NCBI GenBank assembly: GCA_021106915.1
Contig: JAIOTH010000064.1
Span: 1 to 13,325 of the forward strand
Direction of reading: 5' to 3'
DNA from: a bacterium
GTDB taxonomy: Bacteria > Patescibacteriota > Patescibacteriia > UBA1558 > S5-K13
DNA: 13,325 nt
Position numbers and translations under genes: made by a program. Of this stretch, positions 1 to 5,956 are shown one piece after another. The first letter of the stretch is position 1; each line of letters begins with the position of its first letter. The notes under the pieces are model-generated. The model made no database searches. It saw only the letters and a program-made list of their open reading frames with translations, and was not told where the DNA came from.

Positions 1-188
1 AAATTATTAATAACTTTTAATCCTTCTAATTTTGCCCAATAAATACCTAAAATACTAGTAAATATTATTAAAATAATCACTTCTAACAATCCAATCCTCT
101 GCCCAATCTTTATTAAAATAAATAAATCCAAACCAAGAATAGCAATAAATAAATATAATATTTTTGAAAACATTTTAAATTTGCTCAT
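1..188 (-). CDS. fxsA: FxsA family cytoplasmic membrane protein, 5' part only
   Basis: This is a reverse-strand gene whose 3' part lies outside the window; about 62 residues are visible. After a short basic N-terminus (MSKFKMFSK) come two hydrophobic stretches, roughly residues 9-24 and 36-49. The joining pattern (LDLFILIKIGQRIG, then IFTSILGIYWAKLEGLKVI) is the FxsA arrangement: an L-E/D-L-aliphatic helix, I-G-x-x-I-G, then T-x-x-L-G-I-x-x-x-x-x-G-L. FxsA is an inner-membrane protein known in E. coli for relieving phage T7 exclusion by the F plasmid; its cellular role is unclear. The start is the first ATG (186-188). A second ATG five codons inside is possible, and neither has a Shine-Dalgarno site. 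It is divergent from ychF. The family call rests on pattern recognition of a fragment. Confidence 0.75.
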   Translation of the reverse strand, partial: MSKFKMFSKILYLFIAILGLDLFILIKIGQRIGLLEVIILIIFTSILGIYWAKLEGLKVINN

Positions 189-203
189 TAATAGATAGAT
201 ATA

Positions 204-232
204 ATCATAGCATAAAAAACTTATTTTAGAAA
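204..232 (-). promoter_or_regulatory. Possible extended -10 promoter for fxsA
   Basis: On the reverse strand TATGAT (209-204) is preceded by TGC, giving an extended -10. A weak -35 TTTCTA (232-227) lies 17 nt upstream. It sits just before the fxsA start and would give a very short leader. This is a sequence match only. Confidence 0.35.
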
Positions 233-320
233 TTTTGAAAACAAAAAAATAATTGATTCATCAAATTAACTATTGGACAAAACCATAATTATTAGGTAAA
301 TTTCAATTATCTAACCTTTA

Positions 321-347
321 ACAGACGCAAATTTTGCGTCTCTCCTA
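321..347. repeat. Palindromic repeat, short (empty) form, in the ychF leader
   Basis: AGACGCAAA and TTTGCGTCT (323-331 and 333-341) form a perfect 9-bp stem around one T. The left flank ACAGACGCAA (321-330) and the right flank CGTCTCTCCTA (337-347) recur exactly at 12282-12291 and 12320-12330. There they enclose about 28 extra bases containing a second palindrome. The right end lies 23 nt before the ychF ATG, so it is probably transcribed in the ychF leader. No T-run follows the hairpin, so it is not a typical terminator. Confidence 0.7.
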
Positions 348-370
348 ACTATTAACTACTAACTAACTCC

Positions 371-1426
371 ATGTCATTTTCAATCGGAATTGTCGGCTTG
401 CCAAATGTTGGCAAATCAACATTATTTAAAGCCCTTACTAAAAAACAAGTAGATGCTTCTAATTACCCCTTTTGCACCATTGAACCAAATGTGGTTGTTG
501 TTGCTGTGCCTGATACTCGTTTAGATGCTTTATCTAAAATACATCAATCTCAAAAAACTATTTATACTACCATTGAATTTGTGGATATTGCTGGCTTAGT
601 AAAAGGAGCTTCTCAAGGGGAAGGATTAGGTAATAAATTTTTGTCTAATATTCGAGAAGTTGATGCTATTCTCCAAGTTGTTCGTAGATTTAATGATCCA
701 AACGTCACTCATGTTCACGGTGAGATAAATCCTCAAAGTGATCGAGAAGTTATTAACTTAGAGCTCATCATGGCTGACTTGGAAACTATTAATAAAGCCT
801 TAGAAAAAGTTAATTCTCAAATCAAAGGGCCTCATGATAAAGAAATAGACAAATTAAAAACTGTCTTAGATAAAATTAAAGACACTTTAGAAAATAATCA
901 ATTGGCTAGTGAAGTAGATTTAAATGAGGATGAGAGATTCTCAATCAAAAGCTACAGTTTGCTAACTATCAAACCCATGCTTTATGTTTATAATGTTGAT
1001 GAAGATGAATTAGATGATAAAGCTGTAGATGGTTTAACTATTTGTGCTAAACTAGAATCTGAATTAGCTGAATTGGAGGGTGACGACTTACAAGAATATA
1101 TGAATGAGTTAGAAATTAAAGATACTGGTTTAAATAAATTAATTAAAGAATCATATCAAATCTTAAATTTAATAACTTTTCTAACTAGTGGACCTCAAGA
1201 ATCTCGAGCTTGGACAATTGAAAAAGGATCTTCTGCTCCTCAAGCAGCTGGTAAAATTCATACTGATTTTGAAGAAGGATTTATTAGAGCCGAAGTAATT
1301 GATTGGCAGGATTTACTTAATGCCGGTGGTGAAGTTCAAGCTAAAGAAAAGGGATTAATTAGATTGGAAGGCAAAGAATATATTGTGCAAGATGGTGATG
1401 TAATGGTTTTTAGATTTGCTAATTAA
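371..1426 (+). CDS. ychF: Redox-regulated ATPase YchF (Obg family)
   Basis: YchF is an Obg-related P-loop protein that binds ATP rather than GTP, associates with ribosomes and is implicated in stress and redox responses. Visible motifs are the P-loop GLPNVGKST (residues 9-17), the switch-I signature NYPFCTIEPN (31-40), G3 D72-x-x-G75 in DIAGLVKGASQGEGLGN, and the unusual G4 N208-VDE in place of NKxD, which accounts for ATP specificity. A helical coiled-coil insert (about 125-260) is followed by a TGS domain (FLTSGPQESRAWTI at 270-283, then IHTDFEEGFIRAEVI and DGDVMVFRFAN at the C-terminus). The 351 aa fit the family's usual length of about 360. The start is fixed by alignment to MSFSIGIVG, and no Shine-Dalgarno is visible. 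It stands alone, downstream of a palindromic repeat, with no clear terminator. Confidence 0.97.
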   Translation: MSFSIGIVGLPNVGKSTLFKALTKKQVDASNYPFCTIEPNVVVVAVPDTRLDALSKIHQSQKTIYTTIEFVDIAGLVKGASQGEGLGNKFLSNIREVDAILQVVRRFNDPNVTHVHGEINPQSDREVINLELIMADLETINKALEKVNSQIKGPHDKEIDKLKTVLDKIKDTLENNQLASEVDLNEDERFSIKSYSLLTIKPMLYVYNVDEDELDDKAVDGLTICAKLESELAELEGDDLQEYMNELEIKDTGLNKLIKESYQILNLITFLTSGPQESRAWTIEKGSSAPQAAGKIHTDFEEGFIRAEVIDWQDLLNAGGEVQAKEKGLIRLEGKEYIVQDGDVMVFRFAN

Positions 1427-1457
1427 ACGCTAGGCATTAGCAATAATCCCCAAACTC

Positions 1458-1485
1458 TTGTAAAAATAATTATTAATGTTAAAAT
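1458..1485 (+). promoter_or_regulatory. Putative sigma70 promoter for the 81-aa orphan gene
   Basis: A -35 TTGTAA (1458-1463), 16-nt spacer and -10 TAAAAT (1480-1485) preceded by TGT give an extended -10. The overlapping TATAAT at 1485-1490 is a better hexamer but stands 21 nt from the -35. Either would place the transcription start near 1492-1497, upstream of the palindrome at 1512-1528. Confidence 0.45.
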
Positions 1486-1511
1486 ATAATACTTTATTAA
1501 AAATAAATCTA

Positions 1512-1528
1512 TCACTTTTAAAAAGTGA
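1512..1528. promoter_or_regulatory. Perfect palindrome in the leader, possible operator
   Basis: TCACTTTT and AAAAGTGA are separated by a single A: a perfect 8-bp inverted repeat. It lies about 20 nt after the predicted transcription start and 20 nt before the AGGAGG of the downstream gene. It could be a binding site for a dimeric regulator or a small leader hairpin. In such AT-rich DNA a chance palindrome is possible. Confidence 0.3.
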
Positions 1529-1557
1529 ATGAATAGAAAAAAACCTTAGGAGGAAAA

Positions 1558-1803
1558 ATGTTTAAACTTCAAATATGCGTAGTTGAAATGTCATGTAAAT
1601 CAAAAATTCAAATATTTGTAAAAGAAGCAGGAAGTCACAGAAAAAGAATTATGTCTTTTAATCCTAATACATTACAACTAAAAATTCTTATGACAATATT
1701 TGAAATACAAAGCCCTCAAGAAATGGAAGGTAAAATCTTTCAAATACCAGAAGAATTTAGTCAGACTGACCTGGCGTTTAAATATCTTATGGAAAAAAAT
1801 TAA
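1558..1803 (+). CDS. Hypothetical protein, 81 aa, own promoter and terminator
   Basis: I do not recognise this family. The protein is 81 aa with two cysteines near the N-terminus (C7 and C13), a mixed basic region (KEAGSHRKR, residues 22-30) and a more acidic C-terminal half (SPQEMEGKIFQIPEEF). There is no signal peptide or membrane segment. Evidence that it is a real gene: AGGAGG at 1548-1553 stands 4 nt before ATG, a promoter-like element lies about 75 nt upstream, and a strong Rho-independent terminator begins at the stop codon. It is a monocistronic unit between ychF and a convergent gene. A palindrome in its leader may regulate it. Confidence 0.75.
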   Translation: MFKLQICVVEMSCKSKIQIFVKEAGSHRKRIMSFNPNTLQLKILMTIFEIQSPQEMEGKIFQIPEEFSQTDLAFKYLMEKN

Positions 1804-1833
1804 GGAAACTTATAAACACAAGTTTCCTTTTTT
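1802..1833 (+). terminator. Rho-independent terminator of the 81-aa gene
   Basis: AAGGAAACTT (1802-1811) and AAGTTTCCTT (1820-1829) form a perfect 10-bp stem with an 8-nt loop and run into a T tract ending at 1833. The stem overlaps the TAA stop codon. Confidence 0.9.
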
Positions 1834-1858
1834 GATTAAATATTTATTTTTTAAACTT

Positions 1859-1902
1859 AAAAAAAATACCCTGAATTGTCAATTTTGACTAGATTCAGGG
1901 TA
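1859..1902 (-). terminator. Rho-independent terminator of the queH-queA-small gene transcript
   Basis: TACCCTGAAT (1867-1876) and ATTCAGGGTA (1893-1902) form a perfect 10-bp stem. An inner GTCAA/TTGAC pairing extends it across the loop. Read on the reverse strand, the stem is followed by eight T (1866-1859). It lies 5 bp beyond the stop codon of the reverse gene ending at 1908, back to back with the forward terminator at 1802-1833. Confidence 0.9.
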
Positions 1903-1907
1903 AAATA

Positions 1908-2279
1908 TTATTTCTTCCTAATGACATGATCAGCGTAATTGGCTTCTGATTCTTCATAAAACTCACCAATTACTGCTTGTTTCTGCCAAAGAGGAAAGAC
2001 TCTTTTTCGATCATCATTATTCATCTTGATCATATAAGATGGACGATGAGTTTTCTTACTCAATTTAACTTCAATGATGATACCAGTTAACCAAATAAAT
2101 GTGCTATCATCTTTATTTTCAATTCTGAATTCTACTCTCTCCCCCTTCTCAAAATTATTTGTCTCTCCTTTTTCTATGCAACTCTGCAAATCACTCTCGT
2201 TTTCCGAAGAAAAACCACATAACTTACATATAAAAATTTCCTTAGTCTCTATATGTACATGATCACTAATTTTTAACAT
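1908..2279 (-). CDS. Hypothetical small protein, possible zinc-binding CxxC plus small beta-barrel
   Basis: Unrecognised, 123 aa. Residues 18-21 are CKLC, followed by GFSSENESDLQSC, so C18, C21 and C34 could supply three ligands of a zinc knuckle. After that, FEKGERVEFRI (43-53), FIWLTGIIIEVKL (61-73) and YMIKM (82-86) alternate in a way that suggests an SH3-like small beta-barrel; this is inference. Two consecutive ATGs exist at 2282-2280 and 2279-2277. AGGAGG (2289-2284) is only 1 nt from the first but 4 nt from the second, the spacing used by the other genes here with such a site, so the second is chosen. It is 40 bp downstream of queA on the same strand, with no clear promoter of its own and a strong terminator right after it. 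It is probably the last gene of the queH-queA transcript. Confidence 0.72.
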   Translation of the reverse strand: MLKISDHVHIETKEIFICKLCGFSSENESDLQSCIEKGETNNFEKGERVEFRIENKDDSTFIWLTGIIIEVKLSKKTHRPSYMIKMNNDDRKRVFPLWQKQAVIGEFYEESEANYADHVIRKK

Positions 2280-2283
2280 CATT

Positions 2284-2289
2284 CCTCCT
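2284..2289 (-). promoter_or_regulatory. Shine-Dalgarno AGGAGG that decides the start at 2279
   Basis: A reverse-strand AGGAGG lies 1 nt from the first and 4 nt from the second of two adjacent ATGs. Other AGGAGG sites in the window are 4-5 nt from their ATG, which favours the second ATG. Confidence 0.7.
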
Positions 2290-2319
2290 TTTTATTTTGA
2301 TTTCTAATTTTTAATTAAA

Positions 2320-3360
2320 TTATTTAGTAAAATTATTGAATAAAGTGACATCTCCAAAAGAAAAAAATCGATATTTATCCTTTATGGCTTTTCGATAAAC
2401 TTTTTTAACTAACCTCCGGCCAGCTAAAGCCGAAATTAGCATTAAAAGAGTTGATTTTGGTAAATGAAAATTAGTTAATAAATTTTCTACAAACTTAAAC
2501 TTATACCCTGGGTAAATAAAAATATCTATCCACTTCTGGTTTGCTTTTAAAACTCCTTTTTTATTTACAAAAGCTTCCATAACTCGCACAGTCGTAGTCC
2601 CTACAATGATAATTCTCTGACCATTCTTTTTAGCTTTATTTAAAAATTTAGCAGTAGCTTGGTCTAAAATTCCAAACTCACAATGAATTTGATGATCTTC
2701 TATTTTCTTTTCTTTAACTGGCTCAAAAGTTCCAAGACCAACATGTAAAGTAATATATTTTAAGATTACTCCTTGTTTTTTTAATTTATTCAAAATCCGC
2801 TTAGTAAAATGTAATCCTGCTGTTGGTGCTGCTACTGATCCTCTATTTTTAGCATAAACAGTTTGATATTCTTTTTTTAATTTTGACTTTTTAGTTGTAC
2901 TTTTAATATAAGGAGGAATGGGAATATTTCCATATTGATCAATTAAACTATCTAATTTCTGACCTGAACAATTAAATTTAACCTTCCAAACCCCACCATC
3001 AATTTTTTTGGTCAAAGTACATTCGAAACCCTTAGAAAAAATAACTTTTTTACCAATTTGCATTCTTTTACCACCAATTAAAACTTCCCAAATATTTTTT
3101 TGATGATGAGTGAGTAAAAAAACTTCTACTTTTCCTCTGCTTTCTTTTTTACCTAGTAAACGAGCTGAAAAAACTTTTGTATTATTAAAAACTAAGATAT
3201 CTCCCTTATTTAAAAAATTAGGAAGTTCATTAAAAATATGATTACTTAACTTTCCATTCTGATAATTAACCAACATTAACCTGGAAGAATCCCGCGGTGA
3301 AGCCGGTTTCTGAGCAATCATTTTTCGTGGTAAATTGTAATTAAATTCTGATAATTTCAT
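2320..3360 (-). CDS. queA: S-adenosylmethionine:tRNA ribosyltransferase-isomerase QueA
   Basis: QueA transfers and rearranges the ribosyl group of S-adenosylmethionine onto 7-aminomethyl-7-deazaguanine at tRNA position 34, giving epoxyqueuosine. Recognisable blocks are MKLSEFNYNLPRKMIAQ at the start, GDILVFNNTKVFSARLLG (53-70), RGSVAAPTAGLHFT (173-186), HVGLGTFEPV (206-215), HQIHCEFG (223-230), GTTTVRVMEA (254-263), NLLTNFHLPKSTLLMLISA (293-311) and YRFFSFGD (330-337). The 346 aa match the usual length. The frame stays open 25 codons upstream, but that extension translates a palindromic repeat (3403-3433) into arginine-rich sequence and is outside the conserved family start, so the ATG at 3360 is used. 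No Shine-Dalgarno. It lies downstream of queH, with which it shares the pathway. Confidence 0.97.
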   Translation of the reverse strand: MKLSEFNYNLPRKMIAQKPASPRDSSRLMLVNYQNGKLSNHIFNELPNFLNKGDILVFNNTKVFSARLLGKKESRGKVEVFLLTHHQKNIWEVLIGGKRMQIGKKVIFSKGFECTLTKKIDGGVWKVKFNCSGQKLDSLIDQYGNIPIPPYIKSTTKKSKLKKEYQTVYAKNRGSVAAPTAGLHFTKRILNKLKKQGVILKYITLHVGLGTFEPVKEKKIEDHQIHCEFGILDQATAKFLNKAKKNGQRIIIVGTTTVRVMEAFVNKKGVLKANQKWIDIFIYPGYKFKFVENLLTNFHLPKSTLLMLISALAGRRLVKKVYRKAIKDKYRFFSFGDVTLFNNFTK

Positions 3361-3402
3361 ATTATTTTCTAATTGAAAACTCACAACCACAATACTGTTG
3401 AC

Positions 3403-3433
3403 GACCCTCCTACGCCTAAAGCTTCGGCGGGTC
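3403..3433. repeat. Palindromic repeat between queH and queA
   Basis: GACCC (3403-3407) pairs with GGGTC (3429-3433). Further pairing (CC with GG, GC with GC) brings the arms to a loop near 3416-3420, with three mismatches. It is GC-rich compared with its surroundings. It lies in the 108-bp gap between queH and queA, so it would form a hairpin in the shared transcript. Its layout with a CTAAAGCT core resembles the repeat at 8213-8255. Confidence 0.6.
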
Positions 3434-3468
3434 AAAAGCTTAAAATAAATAAAATGATTGTAATATAT

Positions 3469-4002
3469 TTAGTGTTTCATACTGAATTCACAGCCGCAAT
3501 AAGATTGCCTATAAAATCCTTCTTCCCGGGAAATGTCACAAGCTTTTTTAAAACCTTCTTGTTTTTTCCAATCTGACTCTAAGTATTTAATATTATATTT
3601 TTCTGCTAGCTCTAAACCTATCTGATTAATCATTTCGGCATCTTTATGAGGACTAATTGATAAAGTAGAACAGAATATATCAAATCCCAATTCTTTAGCT
3701 TTTTTCGCAGTTTTTTCTAAACGCATTTGATAACAAATATAACATCTTTTTCCTCTTTCTGGTTCCTGTTCATAACCTTTGACTTGTTCTAACCATAAAT
3801 TATGATCATATTTCCCTTCTATTAAATCTACTTTAATTTTTTTTAAATACTTTTGAGCTTCCTGAAACCTTTTTTGATATTCTTCTTTTGGAAAAATATT
3901 AGGATTAAAATAAAAGAGAGTCACTTCGTACTCTTTTTGTAGCTCTTGAATTACATACGCACTACAAGGAGCACAACAAGAATGTAGAAAAACTTTTAAC
4001 AT
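3469..4002 (-). CDS. queH: Epoxyqueuosine reductase QueH
   Basis: QueH reduces epoxyqueuosine in tRNA to queuosine, the final step of the pathway. It is the iron-sulfur enzyme unrelated to cobalamin-dependent QueG. The 177-aa protein starts with the family signature HSCCAPCS (residues 7-14) on an adenine-nucleotide-hydrolase-like fold, followed by FYFNPNIFPKEEYQKR (30-45), RGKRCYICYQMRL (83-95), FCSTLSISPHKD (110-121), DWKKQEGF (144-151) and a cysteine-rich end SYCGCEFS (167-174). C9/C10 and C87/C90 are the expected metal-cluster ligands; C169 and C171 are further conserved cysteines. Placement next to queA, which makes its substrate, supports the call. The start ATG at 4002 directly precedes the conserved N-terminus. 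There is no Shine-Dalgarno, and a promoter-like sequence lies just upstream. Confidence 0.95.
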   Translation of the reverse strand: MLKVFLHSCCAPCSAYVIQELQKEYEVTLFYFNPNIFPKEEYQKRFQEAQKYLKKIKVDLIEGKYDHNLWLEQVKGYEQEPERGKRCYICYQMRLEKTAKKAKELGFDIFCSTLSISPHKDAEMINQIGLELAEKYNIKYLESDWKKQEGFKKACDISREEGFYRQSYCGCEFSMKH

Positions 4003-4014
4003 ATTGATTAATAT

Positions 4015-4043
4015 TTTATAGAGCTTATATAATAAAATAGCAA
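4015..4043 (-). promoter_or_regulatory. Putative promoter for queH-queA
   Basis: On the reverse strand TTGCTA (4043-4038), a 17-nt spacer and TATAAA (4020-4015) precede the queH ATG at 4002. The transcript would start only a few bases before the ATG, so it would be nearly leaderless, in keeping with the lack of a Shine-Dalgarno site. Confidence 0.45.
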
Positions 4044-4064
4044 CAATTAACTTTCCTAAATACT

Positions 4065-4186
4065 TAAATCCTAAATTCTAATACCTAATCTCTAAACAAA
4101 TTTAAAATCAAAATTATTCAATATCTAAAATATTTTCCTAAATTTTTAATTTTGGTAATTTGATATTTATTAGAATTTAGGATTTA
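4065..4186. repeat. Long AT-rich inverted repeat between ruvB and queH
   Basis: The 18-bp arm TAAATCCTAAATTCTAAT (4065-4082) is matched perfectly by its reverse complement at 4169-4186. The interior (about 4097-4160) contains further imperfect self-complementary A/T blocks, so the stretch could fold as one long hairpin. It has no open reading frame of note. The 122-bp symmetric shape is like a miniature inverted-repeat element or a mobile intergenic repeat. No target-site duplication is clear, though the outer flanks are partly similar. The rest of 4003-4245 shows no gene. Confidence 0.65.
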
Positions 4187-4245
4187 GATATTAGAAATTC
4201 AACAAATTTATATTAAACAATCTAAATATTATTCACATTCATTAG

Positions 4246-5274
4246 TTAGACTAGTTTATTCTGTCCATCTCTCGGGTATTCTCTCTCAATATGTTGATAG
4301 CCATCTTCTGTGACAATTCTTCCTCTAGTAGTTCGAGCTAAGAAACCAATGCGCATTAAATAAGGTTCATAAACTTCACTGATAGTTCCTATTTCTTCGC
4401 CAATAGCAGCTGCTAAAGTACTCAAACCAACTGGACCACCTTTAAATTTATCAACAATAGTTTCTAACATTCGCCGATCAATATAGTCTAAACCATGACT
4501 ATCCACATCAATTAAAGAAAGAGCTTCTAAGGCATAACTTTCCGTAATCTGACCATTACCTTTAACCTGAGCATAATCCCGTACTCTTTTTAATAAACGA
4601 TTAGCAATTCTGGGAGTTAAACGAGAACGTTCCGCAATAATTCTTGCTCCTTGATCATCAATGGTAATATTTAATTTTTGAGCATTATTTTTAATAATTG
4701 TTGCAATTTCCTCGGGATTATAGTAATCTAATCTAAAAATTAAACCAAAACGATCTCGAAATGGTGCTGACAATAAATCATACCTAGTAGTAGCTCCAAT
4801 AATTGTAAATTTTTGTAAATCTAAACGCACCGTCCGAGCCGAAGGACCTTTACCAATCACAATATCTAAAACATGATCCTCCATGGCTGGATATAAAACT
4901 TCTTCAATAACTCTGTTTAAACGATGAATCTCATCAATAAAAAGAACATCTCCATCTTCTAAATTAGTTAAAATGGCTGCTAAATCCCCAACTTTCTCAA
5001 TTGCTGGACCAGAGGTAATTTTAATATTGGCTCCCATTTCCCGGGCAATAATATAAGCTAAAGTAGTTTTACCAAGTCCTGGAGGACCATAAAGCAAAAC
5101 ATGTTCAATTGGTTCTTCTCTTTGCTTTGCAGCTTGAATCGAAATTTTTAAATTATCTTTAACATTTCCCTGACCAATATATTCTTTAAAATTATGCGGA
5201 CGCAAAGCAATTTCCAAAGTTTGATCCTCTGTTCTTTCTTTAGTGTTTAATATTTGAGTATCTTCTTCAATCAT
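4246..5274 (-). CDS. ruvB: Holliday junction branch migration DNA helicase RuvB
   Basis: RuvB is the hexameric AAA+ motor that, with RuvA, drives branch migration of Holliday junctions during recombination repair. Visible motifs: Walker A GPPGLGKT (63-70), Walker B LFIDEIHRLN (111-120), sensor 1 IGATTRYDLLSAPFRDRFG (159-177) including the arginine-finger region, sensor 2 TPRIANRLLKRVRDYA (220-235), and the C-terminal winged-helix DNA-binding domain (GGPVGLSTLAAAIGEE, then YEPYLMRIGFLARTTRGR at 303-319). The 342 aa are typical. RuvA and RuvC are not in the window. The N-terminus before ALRPHNFKEYIGQ is about 22 residues and includes the only upstream ATG. There is no Shine-Dalgarno. A split palindromic repeat lies just upstream. 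Confidence 0.98.
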   Translation of the reverse strand: MIEEDTQILNTKERTEDQTLEIALRPHNFKEYIGQGNVKDNLKISIQAAKQREEPIEHVLLYGPPGLGKTTLAYIIAREMGANIKITSGPAIEKVGDLAAILTNLEDGDVLFIDEIHRLNRVIEEVLYPAMEDHVLDIVIGKGPSARTVRLDLQKFTIIGATTRYDLLSAPFRDRFGLIFRLDYYNPEEIATIIKNNAQKLNITIDDQGARIIAERSRLTPRIANRLLKRVRDYAQVKGNGQITESYALEALSLIDVDSHGLDYIDRRMLETIVDKFKGGPVGLSTLAAAIGEEIGTISEVYEPYLMRIGFLARTTRGRIVTEDGYQHIEREYPRDGQNKLV

Positions 5275-5299
5275 AAACTAGTTATTAGTAATTAGTTTT

Positions 5300-5349
5300 C
5301 TTGCCTACCGGTTTACGTACCAGAATGTAATATAGGTATGCAGGCAGGT
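5300..5349. repeat. Palindromic repeat interrupted by about 29 bp
   Basis: CTTGCCTACCGG (5300-5311) and CAGGCAGGT (5341-5349) are exactly the two halves of the reverse complement of 12295-12315. At 12295-12315 they are contiguous; here 29 bases separate them. The intervening bases have weak symmetry of their own (CGTACC with GGTATG). The element lies in the 226-bp gap between ruvB and the kinase gene, which otherwise holds only AT-rich sequence and the kinase promoter. Confidence 0.6.
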
Positions 5350-5437
5350 AGCTTATAGGAAATTCTATAAACTAAGACTATGAGCTAATTTTATCTTAAA
5401 ATCACGAATAATTCAACAAAAATTTAACAAAAAATCC

Positions 5438-5466
5438 TTGACTTTTTTTAGTAAAGATGATATAAA
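5438..5466 (+). promoter_or_regulatory. Strong sigma70 promoter for the histidine kinase gene
   Basis: TTGACT (5438-5443), a 17-nt spacer and TATAAA (5461-5466) give near-consensus hexamers with ideal spacing. The predicted start near 5473 leaves a leader of about 28 nt carrying GGGAGG before the ATG at 5501. Confidence 0.8.
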
Positions 5467-5500
5467 TTAGACAATAAAAAATTAAATTCTGGGAGGAATT

Positions 5501-5956
5501 ATGAAAAAGTCATTAATATTTTTAATTGGTGGTACAACTTTAAGTATATTGGATATTGTATTTAGTATAATAATACACCATTTTTACATGGTGCATGTCA
5601 TAATATGGTTTGCGATTGGTGGAATTATCGCATTGATACTTGCTCAAGAACACAAAAAATTGAAGCAAAGTAGAAAAAAATACAAAAATCTAATTGAAGG
5701 AATTCAAGAAGGAGTAATTGTAGTTGATAAGGAAGAAAATATAACATTTGTTAATCAATCAGTTATAAAAATTTCTGGATATTCCAAAAAAGAATTACTA
5801 GCAATAAATCTCAAAAATTTAACAAATGATGAAGGATTTCAAAAAATCATAAAACAAACTAAAATTCGAAAATCTGGAAAACAAAGTAGATATGAAATTC
5901 CTCTTATAACAAAAGATGGCCAAAAAAAACCATTATGGTTTCTGCTAATCCGATAA
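5501..5956 (+). CDS. Membrane PAS histidine kinase, N-terminal part (frame interrupted)
   Basis: This reading frame encodes the sensor half of a histidine kinase. Residues 5-24 and 31-48 are two transmembrane helices joined by a short loop (HHFYM), so there is little extracytoplasmic sensor. A basic linker follows (about 49-62), then a PAS domain from about residue 63 (LIEGIQEGVIVVDKEENITFVNQ is its first part, 64-86; GYSKKELL at 93-100). The frame ends at TAA 5954-5956 inside the last PAS strand. The missing strand and the whole kinase core lie in the -1 frame from 5929. The change of frame maps to eight A at 5922-5929. After residue 143 the zero frame reads PLWFLLIR and stops. The start is set by GGGAGG 4 nt upstream and a near-consensus promoter. 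Joined across the A run, the full protein would be 386 aa. No response regulator is adjacent. Confidence 0.8.
   Translation: MKKSLIFLIGGTTLSILDIVFSIIIHHFYMVHVIIWFAIGGIIALILAQEHKKLKQSRKKYKNLIEGIQEGVIVVDKEENITFVNQSVIKISGYSKKELLAINLKNLTNDEGFQKIIKQTKIRKSGKQSRYEIPLITKDGQKKPLWFLLIR
5921..5930 (+). other. A8 slippery run at the frame change in the kinase gene
   Basis: The zero-frame codons are CAA AAA AAA followed by CC, so the A-AAA-AAA heptamer is phased as a canonical -1 slippery site. Slipping here gives KKTIMVSANPI, which continues a normal PAS C-terminal strand. One lost A from an ancestral A9, programmed ribosomal slippage, RNA-polymerase slippage and assembly error are all compatible with the sequence. 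I see no strong hairpin immediately downstream that would favour a programmed event. Confidence 0.6.

Noticed and set aside
1485..1490. TATAAT as the -10 of the 81-aa gene
   Set aside because: The only -35-like hexamer is 21 nt upstream; the overlapping extended -10 at 1480-1485 has a 16-nt spacer. Not fully excluded.
1700..1888. Forward 62-aa frame overlapping the 81-aa gene
   Set aside because: No ribosome site, and it runs through the strong terminator at 1802-1833; it is a shadow of the 81-aa gene.
3361..3435. 25-residue arginine-rich N-terminal extension of QueA
   Set aside because: It translates a palindromic repeat, lies outside the conserved family start (MKLSEFNYNLP), and the normal ATG at 3360 gives a typical length.
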